A DNA stretch of 23,452 bases from a virus. The notes under the pieces were generated by a model. That model had not been told where the DNA came from, made no database searches, and saw nothing but the letters and a program-made list of their open reading frames with translations. A program made the translations under genes and the position numbers. The stretch spans positions 822-24,273 of the IMG/VR virus record IMGVR_UViG_3300011254_000156; one strand, 5' to 3'. Positions 8,139 to 14,781 of the stretch are shown here, in pieces; position 1 is the first letter of the stretch, and each line of letters starts with the position of its first letter.

Positions 8139-8516
8139 ATGGCTTTTGGTATAAACGCTTTCGCACAAAGTGCGTTTTCATCATTAGTCAATAATAATAG
8201 TTCGCCTATATTGACTGGTATACCTCTTGCTATGCAAGAAGGTAATACCACTGTTACTGCCAATGCTGATGTAAATGTTACTGGTATAGCTCTTGCTATG
8301 CAAGAAGGTAACGCAACTGTTATTGGAAGTGCTGTAGTTGATTTAACTGGAATTGGTTTTGCAGCAACATTAGGAACTGCAAACGTTGTTATATGGACAC
8401 AAGTTCCAACAGGACCTGTACAGACATTTACACCAGTCAACACAGGACCAGTGCAAACTTATACTGAAGTTAGTACAGGAAATGCTCCTACTTCAGGTTA
8501 TTATCCAGTGTCTTAA
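8139..8516 (+). CDS. Repeat-built structural protein, 125 aa
   Basis: The product is almost entirely internal repeats. Residues 25-46 and 47-68 are two near-identical 22-residue units (T-G-I-x-L-A-M-Q-E-G-N-x-T-V), and a third, diverged unit spans 69-90. They are followed by an 11-residue repeat T-G-P-V-Q-T-F/Y-T-x-V-N/S at 91-101 and 102-112, and a short tail ending GYYPVS. Alternating Val/Thr/Ile and regular Gly predict stacked beta strands. Similar T-G-x-x-x-x-x-x-x-G-x-x-x-V repeats occur in marine phage virion proteins in my recollection; the role is not known. The ribosome site is TAGGAG at 8125-8130. It may be a tail-surface or fibre-attachment protein. Confidence 0.6.
   Translation: MAFGINAFAQSAFSSLVNNNSSPILTGIPLAMQEGNTTVTANADVNVTGIALAMQEGNATVIGSAVVDLTGIGFAATLGTANVVIWTQVPTGPVQTFTPVNTGPVQTYTEVSTGNAPTSGYYPVS
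8214..8408 (+). repeat. 66-bp direct repeats (22 aa) inside 8139-8516
   Basis: ACTGGTATA at 8214 and again at 8280 starts two copies that share CTCTTGCTATGCAAGAAGGTAA almost without change, 66 bp apart. A diverged third copy starts near 8346. The near identity of the first two at silent positions, in contrast to the diverged third, points to a recent duplication or conversion. Confidence 0.8.
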
Positions 8517-8520
8517 TAAA

Positions 8521-8549
8521 TTGACACTGCTAAACAAATTTAATATCAT
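8521..8549 (+). promoter_or_regulatory. Putative sigma70 promoter upstream of second fibre gene
   Basis: TTGACA (8521-8526) is a perfect -35 box. Exactly 17 nt further lies TATCAT (8544-8549), a 5/6 match to the -10 consensus. It falls in the 56-nt gap between the stop at 8516 and the ATG at 8573, one of the few true gaps in the window, and would start transcription near 8556, leaving a short leader with TAGGAA as ribosome site. In AT-rich DNA chance -10 boxes are common, but a perfect -35 at ideal spacing in an intergenic gap is not. Confidence 0.55.
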
Positions 8550-8572
8550 GCACTAATTTAGGAATTTAAAAT

Positions 8573-10093
8573 ATGGCTAATACTTTTTCAGACGATTTAA
8601 AACTCACAGTTCAAGGAACAGGAGATAATGCTGGAACTTGGGGTCAAATTACTAATACCAATTTACAAATTGTAGAACAAGCAATAGGTGGATTTGAAGC
8701 AGTTGGAATTACTTCAGGTGCAACTTTATCTTTTACTGATGGAACAAAATCTAATGGTAAAAATCAAGTATTAAAATTAACAGGAACTATATCTGGAAAC
8801 GTTAATGTAATAGTTCCAGATGCTGGTTCAGGAACAGCTCCAGAAAAAACTTATATTGTAGAAAATGCAACAACAGGAGCACACACTGTAACTTTTAAAA
8901 CAACTTCAGGAACAGGAGTTACTTTTAGTGCAACTGATAAAGGTAAAAAAATACTATATTCTGACGGAACTAATATTGTTGAAGGTGTAACTTCAGTAGG
9001 AAATTTAACTACAGGTACTGTTACTGCTACTGGTAATATAACTACTACTGGTACTATAACTTCTACAGGATCAGTTTCAGGTCCTTTAAATGCAGATAAT
9101 CTTACCAGCGGGACAGTGCCCGATGCTCGTATTACAGGGTCTTACACAGGTCTAACAAATTTAACTATGTCTGGAGATTTAACAGTCGACACAGATACTT
9201 TGGTTGTAGATGCTTCTGCAAACACTGTTGGTATTAACACTGCAAGTGCTGCAAGAGCTTTGCATGTAGTAAGTTCTCAAGAAATTGTTGCACGACTAGA
9301 ATCTTCAGGAGCTGCTTCAAGATTAAAATTAATAGATTCAGGTACAACATCTAGTGGAAATGCACCAATTCTTTCTAGTGCAGGAGATTTATTTATACTG
9401 AATACAGGAGGTTCAGAACGTCTTAGAGTTTTAGCTAATGGAAATGTTGGGATCGCAAACACAAATCCGTCCGAAAAATTAGAAGTAACAGGAACTGTTA
9501 AAGCCACAGCTTTTGAAGGTGATGGTTCTGCATTAACAGGTATTAGTGCAGGTTTAGTAAATCTAGGAACAACAAGTGTTTCTTCTGCTTCTACAATTAC
9601 TATAACACTGCCTTCTACATATAAAAAATTTTTTGTTACTGTTACTGGTCTTAAAGGAAGTGGAGGTGTTGGTGTTCATCCTAATGTGCAATTTGGAGTT
9701 GGTGGCACTATACAAACTTCTAGTTTATATTATCAACAAGGTTTTCAATACAAAGGTTCAGGAGCTGGAAGTCCAGTAGTTACATCTGAACTAATAGTTG
9801 GTAATCTTGCTGGCAATTCATATATTGCTTTAGGACATCAAAATATGTATAATACTAATAGTTATAGAAATTTTAATGCACAATTTGAAATAGAAACAGG
9901 TACATCTTCATCAAATCCTGGTTTGAATTTTAATACTTTTGGAAATGTTGGAACCTCTACCGCTGATAATTATGTTGCTAGCGGAAGAGCAGCGTATAGA
10001 GACTTTGTTACAATTGATAGAATTCAACTTACTATCAGTAATGGATCAAGTTGGGATGCAAGTGGAAGTGTAACAGTTTGGGGATTAATATAA
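8573..10093 (+). CDS. Second tail fibre protein, 506 aa
   Basis: The N-terminus (ANTFSDDLKLTVQGTGDNAGTWG, then N-T-N-L-Q-I-V-E-Q-A-I-G-G) is the type of virion-attachment domain seen on many phage fibres. The middle is Gly/Thr-rich strand repeats (TTGTVTATGNITTTGTITST), followed by the fibre motif N-G-N-V-G-I-x-N-T-N-P-S-E-K-L-E-V-T-G (starting near residue 289) and F-E-G-D-G-S-A-L-T-G-I. The last 170 residues form a separate beta domain (TLPSTYKKFFVTVTGLKGSG to VTVWGLI), probably the receptor-binding tip. There is no S74 chaperone at the C-terminus, unlike the fibre at 1753-6969. It has its own putative promoter at 8521-8549, and its stop overlaps the next start (TAATG). Confidence 0.8.
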   Translation: MANTFSDDLKLTVQGTGDNAGTWGQITNTNLQIVEQAIGGFEAVGITSGATLSFTDGTKSNGKNQVLKLTGTISGNVNVIVPDAGSGTAPEKTYIVENATTGAHTVTFKTTSGTGVTFSATDKGKKILYSDGTNIVEGVTSVGNLTTGTVTATGNITTTGTITSTGSVSGPLNADNLTSGTVPDARITGSYTGLTNLTMSGDLTVDTDTLVVDASANTVGINTASAARALHVVSSQEIVARLESSGAASRLKLIDSGTTSSGNAPILSSAGDLFILNTGGSERLRVLANGNVGIANTNPSEKLEVTGTVKATAFEGDGSALTGISAGLVNLGTTSVSSASTITITLPSTYKKFFVTVTGLKGSGGVGVHPNVQFGVGGTIQTSSLYYQQGFQYKGSGAGSPVVTSELIVGNLAGNSYIALGHQNMYNTNSYRNFNAQFEIETGTSSSNPGLNFNTFGNVGTSTADNYVASGRAAYRDFVTIDRIQLTISNGSSWDASGSVTVWGLI

Positions 10094-10302
10094 TGAAATA
10101 TAATTGTATAGATGGAAAACTTGTTGAAATGACAGCTGAAGAAGAAGCAGAATTTGATGCTTCTATAATTCAGGCACAAGAACAAGAACAAAAAATAAAA
10201 GATGCTCAGGCAGCAAAAGAAGCTAAAAAAACGTCTGGTAAACAAAAACTATTGGATTTGGGTCTAACTGAAGAAGAAGTAAACGCTCTTATTGGTAATT
10301 AA
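10093..10302 (+). CDS. Small acidic/helical partner of the tail fibre, 69 aa
   Basis: The start is placed at ATG 10093, which overlaps the fibre stop as TAATG. An in-frame ATG further upstream at 10051 lies inside the fibre gene and would add 14 residues unlike the family. The product MKYNCIDGKLVEMTAEEEAEF continues as a charged Gln/Glu/Lys/Ala coiled coil and ends KQKLLDLGLTEEEVNALIGN. Small proteins of this shape (short strand, M-T-A/P-E-E-E, coiled coil, final L-T-E-E-E-V-x-A-L helix) follow tail fibre genes in many phages and are thought to be fibre-assembly helpers or attachment proteins. That role is inferred from position and shape. Confidence 0.65.
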   Translation: MKYNCIDGKLVEMTAEEEAEFDASIIQAQEQEQKIKDAQAAKEAKKTSGKQKLLDLGLTEEEVNALIGN

Positions 10303-10354
10303 ACAATTTTAGTTTACACTTTATAGTTACAATAAAATGGAGTACATTGTGTAA

Positions 10355-12286
10355 ATGTTACAAAAACTTAATTTCAAACCAGGTTTCAATAAACAAGTCA
10401 CAGAGTCAGGAGCTGAATCTCAATGGACAGATGGAGATTTTGTTAGATTTAGATATGGACTACCAGAAAAAATAGGTGGTTGGTCACAACTTACATCAAA
10501 TACTTTACCTGGTGCAGCTAGAGCACAGCATGCTTTTGCTAGTTTAGCAGGAGAAAAATATGCAGCTATTGGAACAAATAAAGGTTTATTCTTATATTAT
10601 GGAGGAAATTTTTTTGATATTACTCCTTTAGACACAGCTATAACAGGAGCAACTTTTACAGTAACATCTGGATCAGCTACTGTTACTGTTAACAAAACAA
10701 ATCATGGATTATCTGATGGTGACTACATAACTTTTTCAAGTGTAACTAGTCCTACAAACTCTGGTTATGCTACTACTTTATTTACAGATAATTCTTTTGA
10801 AGTTTTAAATTCACAAGCAAATACTTTTCAAATTACAATGCCATCAAATTCTGCAGGTGCTAGTAGTGCTACTGGTGCTGGAACAATTGATCCATATGTA
10901 ACAGTTGGTCCAGCTGTTCAAACCGCTGGTTATGGTTGGGGTACATCTACATGGGGAGCAGGCACTTGGAATACTCCTAGATCAACTAGTAATGTAGTAT
11001 TGGATCCAGGTCTTTGGTCTTTAGATAATTTTGGTCAAGTTCTTATTGCAACTATACACAATGGTAAAACATTTACATGGAATGCAGGAGCAGCTAATGC
11101 AAGAACAGTTAGAGCTTCAACATCAACATCTGGTTTTTCTACGTCAGCTAATCCAACGGCAAGTAGATTTACTTTAGTATCAGATAGAGATAGACACGTA
11201 TTTCATTTTGGAACAGAAACAACTATTGGAAATACATCAACACAAGATCCAATGTTTATTAGATTTTCTGATCAAGAAAATTTAAATGACTATACTCCAA
11301 CAGCAACAAACACTTCAGGTACATTTAGATTAGATACAGGTAATGAGATTAGAGGAGCTATTCAAGGTAAAGATTATACTTTAGTTTTAACAGATAGCGC
11401 TGCTTATATAATTCAGTTTATAGGAGCACCTTTTACATTTAGTGTAAGACAAGTAGGTACTAACTGTGGACTTATTGGTCAAAGTGCTTTGAGTTATTCT
11501 AATGGTAGAATTTTTTGGATGTCGGGCGAAGGTGGATTTTTTGTCTATGATGGTACAGTTAAAATGTTGCCGTGTCTTGTTGAAGATTTTGTATTTACAA
11601 CAGGAGGAAATAACTTAGGTATTAATTACACTTCTGCAGGAATAACGTATGCAGAACATAATAGTCTATATAATGAAGTTAGTTGGTTTTATCCTAAAAG
11701 TGGTTCTTCACAAATAGATAGATGTGTTTCATATAATTATGGTGAAAATTGTTGGACAACTAGTTCTCTTTCACGATCTACATATATAGATCAAGGAGTA
11801 TTTGATTTACCTTATGCAACTGAATTTAATAAAACAGCAACACCTGTATTTGATATACAAGGTATAACTAATACATCAGGAGCTAGTACATATTATGAAC
11901 ACGAAAAAGGAACTGATCAAGTAAATGCATCTGGAACTTCTTCTATAAACGCTTTTATTAGATCAGGAGATTTTGATATAACAGGCAGTAGAGATTCTGT
12001 AAGTTATAGAGGTGATGGAGAATTTTTTATGTCTGTAAAAAGATTTATACCAGATTATCAGTTAATTAGTGGTAATTCAAAAGTTACTATATTTATAAAT
12101 GATTATCCAAATAATACAGCTACAAGCTCACCACTTGGACCCTTTACAGTTAATGCTTCTACTGATAAAATAGATACACGTGCCAGAGGACGATTAGTTT
12201 CTCTTAAAATAGAAAACGATGCTGTAGGTGAAACATGGCGTTATGGTACATTTAGACTTGATGCAAAACCAGATGGACGTAGATAA
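10355..12286 (+). CDS. Nozzle/tail-hub type protein
   Basis: The 643-aa product opens LQKLNFKPGFNKQVTESGAE and continues with W-x-D-G-D-F-V-R-F-R-Y-G-L-P-E-K-I-G-G-W. This is the signature opening of podovirus tail proteins annotated as P22 gp10-like or nozzle proteins, which close the short tail and are beta-propellers with inserted domains. An inserted beta module with N-H-G-L-S-D-G-D-Y-I-T-F spans about residues 105-170. Propeller-like strands follow, for example LVSDRDRHVFHFG, F-I-R-F-S-D-Q-E-N and RIFWMSGEGGFFVYDG. The C-terminus is WRYGTFRLDAKPDGRR. GGAG at 10339-10342 is 12 nt before the ATG, a rather long spacing. With the adaptor at 636-1280 it gives a complete adaptor-nozzle pair. 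Precise homology to gp10 or gp12-type proteins needs a structure-based search. Confidence 0.7.
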   Translation: MLQKLNFKPGFNKQVTESGAESQWTDGDFVRFRYGLPEKIGGWSQLTSNTLPGAARAQHAFASLAGEKYAAIGTNKGLFLYYGGNFFDITPLDTAITGATFTVTSGSATVTVNKTNHGLSDGDYITFSSVTSPTNSGYATTLFTDNSFEVLNSQANTFQITMPSNSAGASSATGAGTIDPYVTVGPAVQTAGYGWGTSTWGAGTWNTPRSTSNVVLDPGLWSLDNFGQVLIATIHNGKTFTWNAGAANARTVRASTSTSGFSTSANPTASRFTLVSDRDRHVFHFGTETTIGNTSTQDPMFIRFSDQENLNDYTPTATNTSGTFRLDTGNEIRGAIQGKDYTLVLTDSAAYIIQFIGAPFTFSVRQVGTNCGLIGQSALSYSNGRIFWMSGEGGFFVYDGTVKMLPCLVEDFVFTTGGNNLGINYTSAGITYAEHNSLYNEVSWFYPKSGSSQIDRCVSYNYGENCWTTSSLSRSTYIDQGVFDLPYATEFNKTATPVFDIQGITNTSGASTYYEHEKGTDQVNASGTSSINAFIRSGDFDITGSRDSVSYRGDGEFFMSVKRFIPDYQLISGNSKVTIFINDYPNNTATSSPLGPFTVNASTDKIDTRARGRLVSLKIENDAVGETWRYGTFRLDAKPDGRR

Positions 12287-12450
12287 TGGCTAAAATAAGT
12301 GTATACATACCTGAACCACAAGAAGAATATAGTTCTGAAAATCAAAGACAAATATTAGAATCTATTGATACTGTAAAAAATCAACTTAACTTTGCTTTTC
12401 AACAAGACTTAAAACAAGAACAAGATATATTTAACTATTTCATGTCATGA
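12286..12450 (+). CDS. Small protein, 54 aa, unknown function
   Basis: ATG at 12286 overlaps the nozzle stop (TAATG), and the TGA at 12448-12450 overlaps the next start (ATGA), so the frame fills the interval exactly. The product begins AKISVYIPEPQEEYSSENQR and continues as a Gln/Asp/Phe-rich amphipathic helix (QILESIDTVKNQLNFAFQQD, ending DIFNYFMS). It may trimerise through the helix or bind the adjacent tail proteins; I know of no function. The packing of both ends strongly suggests it is a real gene. Confidence 0.68.
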   Translation: MAKISVYIPEPQEEYSSENQRQILESIDTVKNQLNFAFQQDLKQEQDIFNYFMS

Positions 12451-12782
12451 CAATACAATACAAAAGCGCTACATTTGATTTAACATCTACTAATGCAACA
12501 ACAGTGTTGTCTATATCAACATCCGCTATTGCAATTGTTAGAACTGTACAAGCGGTCCATGATACAGCCAGCAATGTAGATACACATTTAATATTAAAAA
12601 AATCAGGTGCATCTGATGTTAAAATAGCTTATAAAGAAATTAATAAAGATACAGATAGCATGTTAACAGGACCATTAAACTTAGAAGCAGGTGATGCTAT
12701 TAAAATGCAAGCAGGAACTGCAAATGAAATAACAGGGTCTGTTAGTTATGCCTTAATAGATAGATCACAGGAGAATGGATAA
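12447..12782 (+). CDS. Small beta-sandwich structural protein, 111 aa
   Basis: TIQYKSATFDLTSTNATTVL opens a protein with regular alternating strands, T-H-L-I-L-K-K-S-G, a loop (KEINKDTDSMLTGPLNLEAG), then D-A-I-K-M-Q-A-G-T and a final strand SVSYALIDRSQENG. The L-x-L-E-A-G-D-x-I-x-x-x-A pattern is typical of small phage virion proteins with a jelly-roll or Ig-like fold (decoration or tail-tip components). I cannot assign a specific family. ATGA overlap with the gene before and TAATG overlap with the gene after make translational coupling likely. Confidence 0.6.
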   Translation: MTIQYKSATFDLTSTNATTVLSISTSAIAIVRTVQAVHDTASNVDTHLILKKSGASDVKIAYKEINKDTDSMLTGPLNLEAGDAIKMQAGTANEITGSVSYALIDRSQENG

Positions 12783-13009
12783 TGTCAGATGATCTACTTA
12801 AAATACATTGTACAACTACAGTTACAATAAGAAACACAAGAAAGAACAAAATATATGCTAACGAAACAGAAAGAGATGCTGATGTAGCTGATCCTAATAC
12901 AGATACAACAATTGATGATATTGAACAAGACGTTAGAGTAGAAATATCACCAAAAGGATTAGAAGCATTAAAAAGAGTGATGAACCAAAACAATGAATCA
13001 AACACCTAA
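12782..13009 (+). CDS. Small acidic protein, 75 aa, unknown function
   Basis: The N-terminal strand region (DLLKIHCTTTVTIRNTRKNK) is followed by an Asp-rich stretch (DADVADPNTDTTIDDIEQD) and a helix (SPKGLEALKRVMNQNNESNT). It looks like a small structural or assembly protein with no recognised family. The start overlaps the previous stop (TAATG), and the last 17 nt overlap the glycosyltransferase that begins at 12993. The Asp-rich loop could bind calcium, but no canonical EF-hand spacing is present. Confidence 0.55.
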   Translation: MSDDLLKIHCTTTVTIRNTRKNKIYANETERDADVADPNTDTTIDDIEQDVRVEISPKGLEALKRVMNQNNESNT

Positions 13010-13925
13010 AGGTGGGACAGAGTTACAATTAGGTTTTTTAAATAAATATGTAGATAAAGATCTACTAAATAAATTTTCTATTTGTACATCGGTTCCTGAA
13101 AAAATACCTCTTGATAAAGATAAGATAAATATCTTATGGCAAAAAAATTCATACGATCAACCTAATCTTGCACCATGGTTCACGGACCACGGCAATCATG
13201 ACAAGTATGATTGGTATGTATTTAACAGTCATTGGACATTTGAAAAATTTAGAATAGCTTTTGATTTACCAACTAGTAAATGTGTTGTTATAAAAAATGG
13301 TATAGAAAAAATAGAACCAACAACACCTTATGTAAAAGGTCAACCTATAAAGATCATACATCAAAACACACCTTGGAGAGGACTAAATGTTTTATTAGGT
13401 GCTATGCAATTAGTAAAAAATCCATTAATTACTTTAGATGTATATTCTTCTACAGAAGTTTACGGTAAAGACTTTCATAAGGCTAATCATAAATTTTATG
13501 AAACATTGTACGAGCAAGCTGAAACATTATCTAATGTAAATTACATAGGTTACAAACCTAACGAGTATATAAAAAAGCATATTAAAGATTATCAGATGTA
13601 TGTATATCCTAGTATCTGGGAAGAAACATCTTGTATATCATTACTAGAATGTATGGCAGGTGGTTTGTATTGTATTACAACTAATCTAGGTGCATTGTTT
13701 GAAACAGGTGCTGAGTTTCCAATATATGTTCCATATCTAACAGACCACAAGCAGTTAGCTAGAAAATTTGCAAATGCAATAGAAGCTGCAGCGTTGACTT
13801 TAGATAATAAGATTATACAAGAACATTTACAGTTTCAATCAAAATACACTAATCAATATTATAATTGGAATAAACAAGCAATGGCCTGGACTAATTTTTT
13901 AAAAGGAGCAATTAATGCAAAATAA
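12993..13925 (+). CDS. GT4-type glycosyltransferase
   Basis: A 310-aa GT-B fold retaining glycosyltransferase, shorter than the usual 350-400 aa. The N-terminus NQTPKGGTELQLGFLNKY holds the Gly-rich K-G-G-T-E motif of GT4 enzymes. The middle (FNSHWTFEKF, VIKNGIEKIEP) and H-Q-N-T-P-W-R-G-L-N-V-L-L match the start of the second Rossmann domain. The E-x7-E nucleotide-sugar signature is E-E-T-S-C-I-S-L-L-E (Glu211 and Glu219), followed by C-M-A-G-G and T-N-L-G-A-L-F-E. The enzyme should be cytoplasmic, with no membrane segment. The start overlaps the upstream gene by 17 nt, and the C-terminal end overlaps the next glycosyltransferase by 11 nt, so the two are co-translated. The substrate is unknown. 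Confidence 0.85.
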   Translation: MNQTPKGGTELQLGFLNKYVDKDLLNKFSICTSVPEKIPLDKDKINILWQKNSYDQPNLAPWFTDHGNHDKYDWYVFNSHWTFEKFRIAFDLPTSKCVVIKNGIEKIEPTTPYVKGQPIKIIHQNTPWRGLNVLLGAMQLVKNPLITLDVYSSTEVYGKDFHKANHKFYETLYEQAETLSNVNYIGYKPNEYIKKHIKDYQMYVYPSIWEETSCISLLECMAGGLYCITTNLGALFETGAEFPIYVPYLTDHKQLARKFANAIEAAALTLDNKIIQEHLQFQSKYTNQYYNWNKQAMAWTNFLKGAINAK

Positions 13926-14772
13926 TGAACCCATATGGTTTGGCGAAGAATCAGAAAGTATAGAAATAAATTTAAGTGGAGAACCCAAATATAAGATTAT
14001 GGTTTGTACACCATGTCATAGTGATGTTTCAATGCATTACTGTCAGTCTGTATTAATGTTTCAACAAAAATGTTTAAAGAAAAATATATTAGTTAGTTTT
14101 ACAATGTTAAAATCATCTTTAGTTACACAAGGAAGAAATCTATGTGTATCAGATTTCTTGAACCACGAACATAATTATGAGCATTTATTGTTTATAGATT
14201 CTGACATAGACTTTGAATTTGATACCATAATGAAAATGATAAAAGCTGACAAAGATATTATTGCCTGTCCTTATCCTATGAAAAACTATGATGTAGATAA
14301 GGCATGGAAAAGATTAAAAGAAACAGACATGGTTAAGACTAAAGAAGACTTACTTGCCAATGGTCTTATGTATCCAATGAAAGTAAAGGACAGAAAGAAC
14401 ATAGAAGTCAAAAAGGGCATTATGGAAGTAACCCATGCTCCTACGGGATGTATGCTAATCAAGAGAGAAGTGTTGGAAAAAATGATTAAAAAACACCCTG
14501 AATTAGAGATATTTCAACCAACAATTATTAACGGAAAAGAAATAAAAAGGGAGAATTTTTTTAATTTATTTGATACACTACATGACGTAAAAACCAAAAG
14601 ATATTTTGGTGAAGACTTCGGATTTTGTCAAAGATGGAGAGATATGAACGGTAAGATACACGCTCTTGTAACTGAATATATAACCCATGTTGGGGAGTAC
14701 CAATACAAAGGTCGTTTCTTTGATGAACTATTAAGTCTTAAACATATTGACGACACAGAAAAAACCAAATAA
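13915..14772 (+). CDS. GT-A fold glycosyltransferase (GT2/Anp1-like)
   Basis: A 285-aa protein starting with YKIMVCTPCHSDVSMHYCQS (near residue 26), then S-L-V-T-Q-G-R-N-L-C-V-S-D-F-L and L-L-F-I-D-S-D-I-D-F-E. The D-S-D (Asp95-Asp97) is the metal and nucleotide-sugar binding DxD of GT-A transferases. H-A-P-T-G-C-M-L-I-K-R-E-V and Y-F-G-E-D-F-G-F-C-Q-R-W (G232-E-D-F) match the acceptor/catalytic end of this phage-borne family. It overlaps the GT4 gene by 11 nt, with AAGGAG just inside that gene as ribosome site. Proteins of this shape are frequent in marine phage genomes. Target sugar and acceptor are unknown. Confidence 0.8.
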   Translation: MQNNEPIWFGEESESIEINLSGEPKYKIMVCTPCHSDVSMHYCQSVLMFQQKCLKKNILVSFTMLKSSLVTQGRNLCVSDFLNHEHNYEHLLFIDSDIDFEFDTIMKMIKADKDIIACPYPMKNYDVDKAWKRLKETDMVKTKEDLLANGLMYPMKVKDRKNIEVKKGIMEVTHAPTGCMLIKREVLEKMIKKHPELEIFQPTIINGKEIKRENFFNLFDTLHDVKTKRYFGEDFGFCQRWRDMNGKIHALVTEYITHVGEYQYKGRFFDELLSLKHIDDTEKTK

Positions 14773-14781
14773 AATAACAAA

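Noticed and set aside
10051-10092. Upstream ATG at 10051 for the small gene that follows the second fibre
   Set aside because: It would add 14 residues read out of frame from the fibre's C-terminal codons. ATG 10093 in a TAATG overlap fits the operon pattern and the expected family start.
10313-10338. TTTACA ... TAAAAT before the nozzle gene as a promoter
   Set aside because: The spacer is only 14 nt and the region is AT-rich, so such boxes are expected by chance. Much weaker than the site at 8521-8549.
13280-13468. 62-codon + strand frame inside the GT4 gene
   Set aside because: Lys/Thr/Cys-rich text without ribosome site, fully inside a well-recognised glycosyltransferase in another frame.
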